Source: Saprospiraceae bacterium (GTDB taxonomy: Bacteria; Bacteroidota; Bacteroidia; Chitinophagales; Saprospiraceae). Taken from it: a DNA stretch of 33,620 bases. The notes below the pieces were generated by a model. It searched no databases. It had not been told where the DNA came from and saw only the letters and a program-made list of their open reading frames with translations. Made by a program: the position numbers and the translations under genes. The stretch is from positions 1-33,620 of the forward strand of contig JAGQWX010000055.1 of NCBI GenBank assembly GCA_020436935.1, given 5' to 3'. This document shows, in pieces, positions 1 to 8,682 of the stretch; position 1 is the first letter of the stretch; each line of letters begins with the position of its first letter.

Positions 1-385
1 GATACAATGCGACACTGATTTAATAAAATTATTTTTAACCATAATAATAATTAAAATACTTATTTAAGTATTTTTTTTTGTAAATTGTAAAAAATAAAAT
101 AAATTATAGCTATTAGACTGGGGTTCCCCAAAATTTACTCTCATGTATATTTTACTCATAATTAAAAAAAATCTAAAAATATTAACCCAATAAGAATTAA
201 TGAAAATACAATAAATATAAAATAACATGTTAAAATTACAAGATTAGTTAATTAATTAAAATCGATCCTATTCAATTCATATAATAGGTATATTTCTGTA
301 CTAATTTGACATATTTATCCATATAAAGGTTGTGAATTCTGTTTGTAGATTTTCCACTATCTTAGCTCCATAATTATTCAAAAAA
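1..385. other. AT-rich intergenic stretch at left edge
   Basis: I see no gene here. The stretch is extremely AT-rich, with long A and T runs, and contains no convincing reading frame, tRNA or terminator. A short palindrome (TGGGG-TT-CCCCA, 119-130) stands out by its GC content but has no T-tract and too small a loop for a terminator. The stretch leads into the sensor kinase at 386, so its last 100 bases probably hold that gene's promoter. I could not find a clear TAnnTTTG box there. Confidence 0.6.
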
Positions 386-3349
386 ATGATTATCCGCCAA
401 CTAACCCTTTTTTTGATCATGGGTCTTTTAGTGTGCTTCTCGGCCCACGCCCAACGCCTATCCTACAAAAAATACGGGAAGGATGATGGACTTATACAAA
501 CAGAGATCGGTGGGGCGGCCATCCTGCATGACTCCACCATAATCATATATGACGGCTCGAATACTTTAAAGAGGTTTGATGGATATAAGTTTAGGGCATT
601 GTCTGGATGGAATGACGCACCAACCTATACTTCAGGAGTATTCAACTTTGATGCTTTTAATGTACTTACTTCTCAGGAAAGTTTCATTTTGTATAGGGAT
701 GGAATTTTTTCAACATTGCTTTCACGGTTTAAAAGCAACGAATTGAAGTTTAAAGGAAAGGTAGGTAATAATTTTGTGGCTTGTTTTTCTGATTCAATAT
801 TTGTGTACTATGGAGCGGAAAACTGTAGTGAGTTTCAAATGATGCCGGAAGTAATCAAAAATTATTGTCTGGATGAAAAGGTTTATTATTTAAATTTTTC
901 TGATGATATGCATGTGGTTGACCTTTTATTTCCGGACTCAAGTAAGAATATCACATTGCATCTTAAAGATGGTAGAACCACAACATCTGAATGGCCAACA
1001 AGGAAAATCATTACAATGATGGTCAATTTGGACAACGAGGAAGCCCTGCTGGATTTGTACCGTTTCCAGAAAAAAATAAATAGTTCATATGGTTCTAATC
1101 CGCATGCTAACATGTATATCGCACACTCGGATCAAGCAAATAAAGGGATATTGATAGAATCTAAATCGGATACTGTTTTTGCTTTGGGAAAACTACCGGA
1201 AACTCTTGGAAGTGTAACAACGACCAATGATCAGACACTTTTGCATTATGGTCACGGCGGATTGTATAGGATTAACCCATTTATACACTATTTCCCTTCT
1301 GGGGAGCATATGGTTCCTGCACTGCATACCATTGCTGAAGATGAAGAGGGCAAGATATGGTTTGGGAGTTATGGATATGGCTTTTCATTTTTTGACAAGG
1401 AGGTCAAAAAATATGATGGCTGGTCGAATGCCAGGATATTGCCCGGCAGTTTGGTTAAGGATAACGTCATGCTATTTTCAGAAGATGCTTATAATAACGG
1501 TATATATGTTTGGAGAGAAAAGAAATATGAAAAAATTTTAAAAGAAACTGCTTTCATTATAAAATTTTTTCCTATAAATGGATATGTCTTTGGGTCTTTA
1601 AATTATCGGTTAATTATAAAAAAAGACTTAGACAACAAGCACACTCCTTTGATCATTGATGATAAGAAAGGTATTGGCATTACCAATATTCTGGACATAG
1701 AAGAGGACAACAATGGTCGGCTGTGGCTTATCGGCAAAGGTGTTGACATATATGATCCTAAAGTGGATACGGTATTTCATTTTGCTCCACGAGAAAATGA
1801 TAATCGTACTTTGGCGGGTATCTCTTTACAAATGGATGATAAAGGTACACTTTGGTTCGGCACTAAAAATGGGTTGTTTTATTATCAAAATGCAGCACAA
1901 TTTGATCCTGAAAAAGAGAACATTCAAAATGTTGCCAAACACATCGCTCTTCCCAACTATGACCAATCCATCATCACCAGCTTACTACAGGTCGATCACT
2001 TTTTGGTCGTAGGCTCTCAAAAAGGAGTTTCCTTTTTAGATTTAAATTCCTTTTATGCCAATAAAATAAGACCAGTCATTTATCAGCTGGAATATGGTGA
2101 ATCACTTGAGGGTGGGGGAAGTGAGCAAAATTGTTTGTATTTCGACTCTAAACGCAGACTTTGGATAGGGAGTCAGGAAGGTGCCACTATGATTGACTGG
2201 GACAGGTTTGAATTTGACAAGACCACCAGTAAAATAATGCTCGAAAAAGTAGATATTGGAGATGAACCTTACCAATTTGAAAAAGAAGGATTCATCAATG
2301 TGCCTACAAAGAAAAGGAATTTGGTCATCGAATTTGGTTTGGATAAAAATCTCTCCCTGCTCAAAAATGTATATTTTGATTATGCACTGGTCTCCAGAAA
2401 GGGCGACACTATCGTGCAAGAGCAATTCGACCAGGATGGTGTTCTGGATATCAAATATCTTCCACCGGGTAAATATCAGCTGCACATCAAAGCGAATAAA
2501 CATGGTCAATTGATGGATGAAAAAAACATTACCATTTCGGTTCCTCTTTCATTGGAAGAGAATCCTTGGACGTGGGCTTCCCTGACCTTTTCAGTTTTGG
2601 GACTTTTTACTTTTATTTTCTTCAATAAATCGAAACAACAAAAAAGCCTACATGAAAAGGAATTGGCATTGAGTAAGTTGTCTGAAGAGTCTTCGGCATT
2701 GAGGGTGCAATCCATCATCAGTTCCTTCAATCCCCATTTCATTCACAACAGCCTCAATTGGATCCAAAGCAAACACATGAATGACGCTGATACTGTCCGT
2801 ATGGTGGATCGTCTGAGTAAAAACATACGATACATCTTTAATCATACCCGAAAGGGCAAGGCAGTGCACACTTTTGGTGAGGAAATGACTTTGGTGAAGA
2901 ATTATTTGGAGGTGCAAAGGTTGAGGTATGGGGATAAATATGAGTTCAGGCTTCCGTCTGAGGTAGAAATCCAAAGATTTGCCAGCGTTCAAATGATCAT
3001 CATGCAGATACAGATCCATTTTGAAAATGCGATTGAACACGGACTTAGGAACAATGAAGGAGGTGGGTATGTGGCATTGCAAGTCAGTGAGGACGAAAAC
3101 AATTATCAATTTACTATAGAAGACAATGGTGTTGGAAGAGCAAAGTCAAAAGAATTGGGCTCACAAGGCACTCAAATGGGCACAGAAATGCTCCAGGAAT
3201 TACATCAGTTGTTTAATGTAGTGAATAGTTGCAAAATTTCGCAGGAATATGAAGATGATATTTTTGGTGAAAGTGAAACATCTTTTGGGACTAGGGTAAA
3301 AATTGTTATTCCAAAGGAATACAAGTATGAATTATCCAAATCATTTTAA
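386..3349 (+). CDS. Two-component sensor histidine kinase with Y_Y_Y-type periplasmic propeller
   Basis: A 987-residue membrane sensor kinase of the LytS/His_kinase type common in Bacteroidota. Residues 1-22 form a signal peptide ending AHA-Q. The periplasmic part shows repeated two-component-propeller blades (for example GKIWFGSYGYG, GRLWLIGKG, GTLWFGTKNGL, RRLWIGSQEG), then a Y_Y_Y-like beta-sandwich with YLPPGKYQLHIKA near 700. One membrane helix lies at about 727-748. The cytoplasmic kinase has the phospho-acceptor motif SFNPHFIHNSLNW (His784), an N-box (FENAIEHGLRNN) and a G-box (EDNGVGRAK). The gene stands alone on the plus strand; its last 9 bases overlap the 3' end of the opposing protease gene. 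Its likely partner is the LytTR regulator at 3910-4653, which is convergent rather than co-directional. That pairing is inferred from proximity. The sensed ligand is unknown. Confidence 0.93.
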   Translation: MIIRQLTLFLIMGLLVCFSAHAQRLSYKKYGKDDGLIQTEIGGAAILHDSTIIIYDGSNTLKRFDGYKFRALSGWNDAPTYTSGVFNFDAFNVLTSQESFILYRDGIFSTLLSRFKSNELKFKGKVGNNFVACFSDSIFVYYGAENCSEFQMMPEVIKNYCLDEKVYYLNFSDDMHVVDLLFPDSSKNITLHLKDGRTTTSEWPTRKIITMMVNLDNEEALLDLYRFQKKINSSYGSNPHANMYIAHSDQANKGILIESKSDTVFALGKLPETLGSVTTTNDQTLLHYGHGGLYRINPFIHYFPSGEHMVPALHTIAEDEEGKIWFGSYGYGFSFFDKEVKKYDGWSNARILPGSLVKDNVMLFSEDAYNNGIYVWREKKYEKILKETAFIIKFFPINGYVFGSLNYRLIIKKDLDNKHTPLIIDDKKGIGITNILDIEEDNNGRLWLIGKGVDIYDPKVDTVFHFAPRENDNRTLAGISLQMDDKGTLWFGTKNGLFYYQNAAQFDPEKENIQNVAKHIALPNYDQSIITSLLQVDHFLVVGSQKGVSFLDLNSFYANKIRPVIYQLEYGESLEGGGSEQNCLYFDSKRRLWIGSQEGATMIDWDRFEFDKTTSKIMLEKVDIGDEPYQFEKEGFINVPTKKRNLVIEFGLDKNLSLLKNVYFDYALVSRKGDTIVQEQFDQDGVLDIKYLPPGKYQLHIKANKHGQLMDEKNITISVPLSLEENPWTWASLTFSVLGLFTFIFFNKSKQQKSLHEKELALSKLSEESSALRVQSIISSFNPHFIHNSLNWIQSKHMNDADTVRMVDRLSKNIRYIFNHTRKGKAVHTFGEEMTLVKNYLEVQRLRYGDKYEFRLPSEVEIQRFASVQMIIMQIQIHFENAIEHGLRNNEGGGYVALQVSEDENNYQFTIEDNGVGRAKSKELGSQGTQMGTEMLQELHQLFNVVNSCKISQEYEDDIFGESETSFGTRVKIVIPKEYKYELSKSF

Positions 3350-3796
3350 AGTCATAACAGCCATATATGGATGGTCTGGATTTACGATTAGCTCCTGCCT
3401 TTGAGGATGAATCAAAACATCCATATCCTCCAAAGGAATGGCACCAAGAAGAGGCTCGCTATCTCCAGGCAAGACCATAGCAAGACACGAAGTGGTTCTA
3501 TTCTTAAATTTTAAAATGACCGGACCAACGACATCCATTTCTATAAGCCTATTATCAGCGGTATAAACTGAACGTCGCTCGACAAAAGGCAATTGCAGCT
3601 GGGATTGAATGTCTTCATTTATGCACAGATTATATGCACCAGTGTCAACCAACATGGTAACAACAATTCTTTTTACATCTTCAACATCAAGATAATGCTG
3701 CCTTACCAAGCCCAGGTCATCGGCATTGATCAACTCTATTTCAGCATATACTAAGCCCATCTCAGGAAATTTAATTTTTAAACTATGGCAAGGCAT
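3341..3796 (-). CDS. Retropepsin-like (clan AA) aspartyl protease-type protein
   Basis: A 151-residue soluble protein with the hallmark of single-lobe aspartyl proteases: a hydrophobic-hydrophobic-Asp-Thr-Gly motif (MLVDTGAYNLCI), followed by a second strand (DVVGPVILKFKNR) and the flap-like LLGAIPLEDMDVLI segment. Retropepsin-like proteins of this size work as homodimers, each subunit giving one catalytic Asp. No signal peptide is visible, so a cytoplasmic location is likely. The first ATG at 3796 has a purine-rich AAGGA about 7 bases upstream. An internal ATG at 3760 (MGLVYAEIEL) resembles the start I recall for this family and could be the true one. The gene sits in front of the sensor kinase's 3' end and overlaps it by 9 bp. 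No substrate can be read from the sequence. Confidence 0.8.
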   Translation of the reverse strand: MPCHSLKIKFPEMGLVYAEIELINADDLGLVRQHYLDVEDVKRIVVTMLVDTGAYNLCINEDIQSQLQLPFVERRSVYTADNRLIEMDVVGPVILKFKNRTTSCLAMVLPGDSEPLLGAIPLEDMDVLIHPQRQELIVNPDHPYMAVMTLK

Positions 3797-3909
3797 CTAA
3801 AGTTCCTTACGCTTGATTTAAGTTAACAATATAAAAATAAAACCTAATAATCTTTCTAAGTAAACCCAAATTGGTTGAATTGATTTTACAAAAATCAAAA
3901 TTGATTTTG

Positions 3910-4653
3910 CTACAACATCTTTGAAAACTCATTTTTGAATGCTTCGCCAAGTGCAAATGGCCGGATGATATCTGCTACATAAATCTCCTGATTGGTGTGG
4001 TCATACCTGTGTAAGTGATTGATGTTGATGATGGTCTTTTTGTTCACTCTTATAAACTCCAACGGCAACTTCCGGAGGATTACGGTCAAGGATTCGTAGA
4101 CATGGAGTGGGCCATACTTTGTTGTATTGAATATTTGTTTGCCAGAACCAGGCCTGTCATCGTCTGTTGCAATGCTGATGATGTCGTCAAATGGGATGAG
4201 AAAAGTAGAGTTTTCTGTACGCAGCTTGTATTTTTTGTCCCTGGTCAGCAGCTCTCTTCTTTTGTAATTGATCACATTATTGACAAGTTCTTCTTCTTTC
4301 TCCTCCCAGGAGTCGAGGAAAGGCTTTTCCATGATCATGATGACTGCACCGCCAAACTCATTAACTGCTCTTTGAGCATATTCAAACTCTGCAAATGCTG
4401 TATTGATCACAATTGCAGGGAGCGGGCTCCTTAGTGCTTTGAGTTTGTTTAAAAGGAGGAAGGCATCACCTTGCTTGATGAGCACGTCGAGGAATATCAA
4501 GTCTGGCTCTATATTCCGCAAAGCATTGATGCTATCGCTGATGCCTTCACCTTCGCCGATAAAATGAAGAAAAGGACTTTCCATTACTTTTGTTTTCAGG
4601 GCTGTTCTGGCTGAGCTTTCATCGTCAATGATGAATGTTTTCAAAGGATCCAT
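3910..4653 (-). CDS. LytTR-family response regulator
   Basis: A 247-residue DNA-binding response regulator. The receiver domain (about 5-125) has the acidic pair Asp10-Asp11, the phospho-acceptor Asp56 in LIFLDV, and Lys110 followed by Pro in MEKPF. The output domain (about 140-245) is LytTR: it shows FLIPFDDIISIATDDD, then FIRVNKKTIININHLHRY, the usual '(R)V(N/H)(K/R)...IN' signature. The protein would bind direct repeats upstream of target genes once phosphorylated by a LytS-type kinase. The neighbouring propeller kinase at 386-3349 is the obvious partner, although the genes converge and so are transcribed separately. The start ATG at 4653 is the first in frame. The receiver is somewhat divergent, with an acidic EEKEEEL stretch between the domains. 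Confidence 0.93.
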   Translation of the reverse strand: MDPLKTFIIDDESSARTALKTKVMESPFLHFIGEGEGISDSINALRNIEPDLIFLDVLIKQGDAFLLLNKLKALRSPLPAIVINTAFAEFEYAQRAVNEFGGAVIMIMEKPFLDSWEEKEEELVNNVINYKRRELLTRDKKYKLRTENSTFLIPFDDIISIATDDDRPGSGKQIFNTTKYGPLHVYESLTVILRKLPLEFIRVNKKTIININHLHRYDHTNQEIYVADIIRPFALGEAFKNEFSKML

Positions 4654-4891
4654 GGATGTCTATTTTTACAAGTATTCAAAAAGTTTTCAAAACAGATTAT
4701 TGGAGTCATGCAGGATTTTCTTTTTAAACACTGGTACTAAAATTAATAAAAAGAAATAATAGGGCCCATTGAAAAGAAATGATTAAAAAGAAATCGCTCA
4801 TTATTTTTATGTGCCAAATATTTATTACAAATTAGCTTCAAAATTTTAAGATTCATCTAAGAAAAATCCAAGAATAAGAAGAGATTATTAC

Positions 4892-6295
4892 ATGAAAAAT
4901 GCAAATGATGTATTATTATCTACCGAAGAAGTAAATGCAATACTTCAAAGAGCCTGGTCTCATACTTCTTCTCCTAATCGAAATAAGCCCGTCGATAGGC
5001 TTAAGGTAAGTGATTGGGATGTGCTGGCTGAGGATATAAAGATAAGATGTTCTTCGGAAGAGTTTAGTCAATATGAAATCAACACGTTTTCAGGGGAGGC
5101 TTATATGAAATTACTGGGCAAACCTCTGTCCAAAAAGTCCAGATCAATTTATGTTTTGGTTCTCTTTATTCTGATCGTTGAACATAAGCTTGATGATAAA
5201 GACAAGGCTCATTTGGCTAATTTTCTAAAAGCAAGGAACCACTTCCTCCAAAAATATTTTGTCTCAGATCAAACGAATCCTGTCACTACAGCGGAAAATC
5301 CAAATACAAACATCAAGAAAAAAACCGCATCTTCAAGCTATGTCCAGCGTTATTGGTGGGTTTCTCTCATAGCATTGAATGGCTTGCTTTTGATGAAAAA
5401 TTTTGCTTTTTCAACGACACGGACAGAAAATAGTAAGGAAATAATTGAAACCACTGATGAGCGAATTAAATTAAAGATGACCAATAAAAAATTTCGCTTT
5501 CATCCTCCATGTGATGTTGTATTTGATTACGATTTTAAGGATATTTCCTATAAAGAAGCATTTTTGGTCATATATGGTCAAAAAATCCCACTTGATGCTT
5601 CACAAGGGAGTTATACGCATACATTTACAGCTCCAGGTGTATCTAAGGTGGCCATTCAATTGGACAATACCATCAAATATTTTGATCTGGTCATAAGGTC
5701 AAATGGATGGTTTGCTTTGGTGGACAACATCAATATGCCCTTGAAATACAAGAATGGGGCACTCCATTATGATCTTAAAGATTTACCGGCACAACTTCTT
5801 GAAGACGGCCAGCTCTATACCAATTACACAAAAATACATGACTGGGAAGTCAATGGTGACGATATGACATTTGAAGCCCGTGTTAAAAATCCATTGGAAG
5901 AAGGAGGCATCAGCTGCTACGATGTTGCATTTGACCTGGTAGGATTTAAAGATAATTCAATTGCAGAAAGCATTTCCTTCAATTTAGTCACACTCGATTG
6001 TGAGCGTTATGCCAATTTGAAAGTGGGCAAAACAGCATTTTCAGGCCAAAAAGGCGACAATCTGGTTGCTTCAACCTTGGATTTGTCTTCGTATCATGAT
6101 GTCAGGTTTGAAACACATGACCATTGCGCCAAAATTTCGGTAGATGATCAAGTCATTCACGAATTTATATACTCCGGTGAAGTCGGCGACATAAAATATA
6201 TTCAGATTGGCTTTATGGGCAGTGGCTCAATCGATTGGCTGGAAATAAAGTCGAATAAAAGCGACATTTCTTACAGGGACGACTTCAATGGTTAA
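4892..6295 (+). CDS. One-pass membrane protein of unknown function
   Basis: A 467-residue protein I do not recognise as a named family. Residues 1-140 are soluble and mostly helical. A segment there (LLGKPLSKKSRSIYVLVLF, then a helix ending LKARNHF) recalls a small helical domain found at the N-terminus of other Bacteroidota membrane proteins; this is a weak resemblance from memory. A single membrane helix (WWVSLIALNGLLLMKNFAF) lies at about 154-172. The outer part begins with a PKD-like beta-sandwich (about 200-270, FHPPCDVVFDYDF to YFDLVIRSNGW). It ends in a jelly-roll domain of concanavalin-A/LamG type (about 275-460), as judged from strand pattern and the closing GFMGSGSIDWLEI. The topology would be N-in, C-out, suggesting signalling or surface binding. 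It is monocistronic, flanked by 238 and 616 bases of non-coding DNA. Confidence 0.75.
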   Translation: MKNANDVLLSTEEVNAILQRAWSHTSSPNRNKPVDRLKVSDWDVLAEDIKIRCSSEEFSQYEINTFSGEAYMKLLGKPLSKKSRSIYVLVLFILIVEHKLDDKDKAHLANFLKARNHFLQKYFVSDQTNPVTTAENPNTNIKKKTASSSYVQRYWWVSLIALNGLLLMKNFAFSTTRTENSKEIIETTDERIKLKMTNKKFRFHPPCDVVFDYDFKDISYKEAFLVIYGQKIPLDASQGSYTHTFTAPGVSKVAIQLDNTIKYFDLVIRSNGWFALVDNINMPLKYKNGALHYDLKDLPAQLLEDGQLYTNYTKIHDWEVNGDDMTFEARVKNPLEEGGISCYDVAFDLVGFKDNSIAESISFNLVTLDCERYANLKVGKTAFSGQKGDNLVASTLDLSSYHDVRFETHDHCAKISVDDQVIHEFIYSGEVGDIKYIQIGFMGSGSIDWLEIKSNKSDISYRDDFNG

Positions 6296-6428
6296 TGCCA
6301 AAAACAGCCCATATGCTAAATGACAGATGTTTAAGTTTTATTACATATGACTTTAATAAGGTGCATTTCATGACTTCTCAATGACAATATAGATGATGAA
6401 CAAGATATGAATCTATGAGCTGAGTAGA

Positions 6429-6487
6429 GTTAAGCGGTTAGGGTTTATTTGGTTAAACCGGTTATTTGGTTAATTTTTTGACAAATA
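6429..6487. repeat. Degenerate repeat, copy A
   Basis: A block of about 59 bases running from GTTAAGCGGTTAGGGTTTAT to TTTTTTGACAAATA. It aligns by eye with copy B at 6646-6702, sharing the order AAGCG, TTAGG, TTTA, GGTTAAAC, GGTT, GGTT and TTTTTTGACA with scattered substitutions. Both copies are in the same orientation, so the pair looks like an old direct duplication or two decayed members of a dispersed family. Confidence 0.5.
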
Positions 6488-6645
6488 ACACAAATACCAG
6501 GTGCTGAAGTACACCTGATAAAACAACTTTTTTTCTGGTATAAAGTACGTTCAAGACTCTAAAAATAGTTCCTTGCACGAAGTTGCGACATGCATCACAA
6601 AAAATATGCATGAAAATTAAAATATGATTTCAAGTATTTTTTAGG

Positions 6646-6702
6646 GTAAAGCGTTTAGGATTTACTGGGTTAAACTGGTTGTTCGGTTTTTTTTGACAGA
6701 TC
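6646..6702. repeat. Degenerate repeat, copy B
   Basis: Counterpart of the block at 6429-6487, from GTAAAGCGTTTAGGATTTAC to TTTTTTGACAGATC, in the same orientation and about 217 bases downstream. The two copies differ at roughly one base in four by eye. No coding function is seen for either. Confidence 0.5.
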
Positions 6703-6852
6703 ATTGAATGTCGTAATGATGAAATGCACCGATGAAGGGCTGCGGATTTGCACGAGCACAGTATATACATCCTTTATTCCTCCATCCCAATCCTTCAAAA
6801 CATGATCTCTGTAAAACCCGATGATTTTCAACTCGTTATGTTGAGATACCTG

Positions 6853-6887
6853 TAAAAAAAAAGGATGTAACACTTTTGTTACATCCT
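6853..6887 (-). terminator. Rho-independent terminator of the YceI gene
   Basis: On the minus strand a perfect 11-bp stem (AGGATGTAACA / TGTTACATCCT, plus-strand 6862-6872 and 6877-6887) with a 4-base loop is followed by an uninterrupted T-run (plus-strand A-run 6854-6862). It lies 24 bases after the stop of the YceI gene at 6912, as expected for its terminator. Confidence 0.85.
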
Positions 6888-6911
6888 CTTAATGAAAACC
6901 CTATGAAAAAT

Positions 6912-7493
6912 TTAATATACTAAATTAATATTTAGTTCGAATGTGTCGTCGATCGCTTTGTCTCCCAGATTCTCAAAAAATGAGCCTGAGCCGTATTTGA
7001 TATCATACTTTGTACGATCGATTTTAATTTCTGCTGTTGCTGAATTTTCAGAAGCTTTAGCAACGAAAGATATTGGTTTTGTGATGCCTTTGATGGTTAG
7101 ATTTGCAGTTACTGCATATTCTCCTTTCATGGCCATTTCTGTCACCTTTGTTATGTCTAATTTTGCTTCAGTAAACTTTTCTGTACTGAAGAAATCATCA
7201 GAATTGAGGTGGCCTTCCAATCTTTCTTTACCCGTTCCGGATAGATCTGTTACGACGATAGATTTCATATCTACTACGAACGATCCTCCTTTCAGTTTTC
7301 CTTTCTCAATATCCAGTGAACCACTTTTGATCCCAACAGTTCCGGTGTGTGTGCCGGTCACTTTTGACGCCTTCCAATTGATGGTTGATTTCGAAACATC
7401 AACTGTTTTCTTGGCTGGCGGGTTAGTGTTTGCTTGACAAATATTCAAAAATAAAATTGAATTAAGCAAAATAATTGATAAAAATCTTTTCAT
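6912..7493 (-). CDS. YceI family periplasmic lipid-binding protein (classical type)
   Basis: A 193-residue secreted protein of the YceI family, whose known members are lipocalin-like barrels that bind isoprenoid lipids such as polyprenyl chains or quinones. Residues 1-21 are a signal peptide. The mature part shows the family pattern: STINWKASKVTGTHTGTVGI, SFVVDMKSIVVTDLSG, LEGHLNSDDFF, the ANLTIKGITKPISF strand pair, and the C-terminal RTKYDIKYGSGSFFENLGDK ending in DDTFELNINL. It is clearly closer to textbook YceI than the two other YceI-like proteins in the window (11813 and 17420). It is probably transcribed alone: a -7 box lies just upstream (7520-7527) and a strong terminator follows. 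Confidence 0.92.
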   Translation of the reverse strand: MKRFLSIILLNSILFLNICQANTNPPAKKTVDVSKSTINWKASKVTGTHTGTVGIKSGSLDIEKGKLKGGSFVVDMKSIVVTDLSGTGKERLEGHLNSDDFFSTEKFTEAKLDITKVTEMAMKGEYAVTANLTIKGITKPISFVAKASENSATAEIKIDRTKYDIKYGSGSFFENLGDKAIDDTFELNINLVY

Positions 7494-7519
7494 TTTTTTC
7501 TATTTAGAAGTATTCGGTG

Positions 7520-7527
7520 CAAATGTA
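7520..7527 (-). promoter_or_regulatory. Putative -7 box of the YceI gene
   Basis: TACATTTG on the minus strand matches the Bacteroidota -7 consensus TAnnTTTG exactly. It lies 27 bases before the ATG at 7493. A TTG sits 15 bases upstream, closer than the usual 18-20, so the -33 element is weak or absent. Confidence 0.45.
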
Positions 7528-7600
7528 TATTTGTTAAAACAACAATTAGTGGTTTGGTTTTGACATTGACTTTTATTTAACAAAACATACAATTGGTCTC

Positions 7601-8179
7601 TTAGAGGATTTGGGCAACTTCCTTCCAGTCTTTCCTTGTACTACCAAATTCAGGTGACTGTTCCTTGAGTTTTCCTGCATAAAAAAGACCGAGACATTTT
7701 TCATTTTCTGCCAGATTGTAAAACGCTCTTTCTTTGGTTGCAAGACCTGGTGTTGACCAAAATGCTCCAAGCCCGGTGCCCGTGCACGTAAGGTACATAT
7801 TCTGCACTGCGCAGGCCAGGGCAGCCACTTCTTCCCATTCCGGCAGACCAGAATCTTCATTTTTGCACAATATGATGGCGATGGCGAGGGGTGCCTGCAA
7901 AGGACGACCACTGATTTTCTTTTCTTTTATTTCAGTTTGATCAGCTTCGGGGGTGTTTGCACGGTAGTTGTCTCTAAGCATTTCTGAGAGGGCTTGCCTG
8001 GATTCGAGGCTCCTGTAAACGATGAATCTCCAGGGCTGTGTCTTTTTGTGTGTGGGTGCCCAGGTGGCATTTTCCAGGATGCTGTTGACTACTTCGTCGC
8101 TGATTTCTTCCTGACTGTAAAATTCTGTAAATACTGTTCTTCTGTTTCTGATGAGTTGATTGATGGATTCTAGTGTCAT
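7601..8179 (-). CDS. Nitroreductase family protein (FMN-dependent oxidoreductase)
   Basis: A 192-residue cytoplasmic protein of the short nitroreductase group (YdjA/TM1586-like in size). The start shows the family's FMN-phosphate-binding arginines (LIRNRRTVFTEFYS), then EEISDEVVNSILENATWAPTHKKTQPWRF, the classic substrate/FMN segment. Further on come LACAVQNMYLTCTGTGLGAFWSTP, the FMN-isoalloxazine-facing region, and a C-terminal FYAGKLKE strand. Members form homodimers and reduce nitro, quinone or enone compounds with NAD(P)H; the substrate here cannot be told. The gene lies 107 bases upstream of the YceI gene on the same strand, but that gene has its own likely promoter, so they may be separate units. 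Upstream is the repeat tract. Confidence 0.9.
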   Translation of the reverse strand: MTLESINQLIRNRRTVFTEFYSQEEISDEVVNSILENATWAPTHKKTQPWRFIVYRSLESRQALSEMLRDNYRANTPEADQTEIKEKKISGRPLQAPLAIAIILCKNEDSGLPEWEEVAALACAVQNMYLTCTGTGLGAFWSTPGLATKERAFYNLAENEKCLGLFYAGKLKEQSPEFGSTRKDWKEVAQIL

Positions 8180-8310
8180 GTTTGTTGTTTAGATCAAAAA
8201 TGGGTGAATTAATTTGAGGGTGCAAGATGGGGATTTTTTTGGTTTTGGGGGGTAGGTGTTAGGTGTTAGGTAGATTGGCTTTTAGCTGTTAGCTGTTAGC
8301 TTTTATATGA

Positions 8311-8620
8311 CGCTTCTTTGAAGCTGGGGGATGGGAGGTATTAGGTGTATGGTAGATTGGCTTTTAGAGATTAGCTGTTAGCTATTAGCTTTTTTGGGGC
8401 GCTTCTTTGAAGCTGGGGAGGTGTTAGGTGTTAGGTTTTAGATTTTCTATGACGCTTCTTTGAAGCTGGGGGAGTTGGCTATTTGCTTTTTTATGGCGCT
8501 TCTTTGGAAGCTGAGGGAGTTGGTTATAAGCTATTGGATTTTGGGGGCACTTCTTTGAACTTGGGGGATGGTAGGTCTTAGGTTTTAGATTTTTTTATTA
8601 CGCTTCTTTGAAGCTGGGGG
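8311..8620. repeat. Six copies of a GCTTC-TTT-GAAGC palindrome
   Basis: The phrase CGCTTCTTTGAAGCTGGGGG occurs at 8311, 8400, 8453, 8497 (one inserted base), 8548 (imperfect) and 8601, with spacings of 89, 53, 44, 51 and 53 bases. Each copy contains a 5-bp stem with a TTT loop followed by a G-run. Intervening DNA is built from TAGGTGTTAGGT- and TTAGCTGTTAGC-type phrases. The copies are all in one orientation. Confidence 0.75.
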
Positions 8621-8682
8621 AGTTGGCTATTAGCTGTTAGCTTATTTGAACAGGTATTTGTTTTTAATAGAACCACTCAAGA

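Larger units (their letters stand above)
6296..6911. other. Intergenic region with a degenerate repeat pair
   Basis: I see no convincing gene here. The stretch holds two related blocks (6429-6487 and 6646-6702), a CAGGTG/CACCTG inverted repeat (6498-6517) with a T-run at 6528, and near its right end the minus-strand terminator of the YceI gene. A 67-codon minus-strand frame (6670-6873) begins inside that terminator and is not accepted as a gene. Confidence 0.6.

Noticed and set aside
119-130. TGGGG-TT-CCCCA palindrome as a terminator
   Set aside because: The loop is too small and no T-tract follows on either strand.
3878-3905. TTGATTTT/AAAATCAA hairpin as terminator of the LytTR gene at 3910
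   Set aside because: It is A/T-only and weak, with ambiguous alternative pairings; not distinguishable from background in this AT-rich gap.
6498-6534. CAGGTG/CACCTG hairpin with T-run as terminator of the gene at 4892
   Set aside because: The T-run starts about ten bases after the stem and the site is 200 bases from the stop codon, so support is too weak.
6670-6873. 67-codon minus-strand frame
   Set aside because: Its ATG lies inside the YceI terminator hairpin and its end overlaps repeat copy B. A decayed fragment is possible, but there is no support for a gene.
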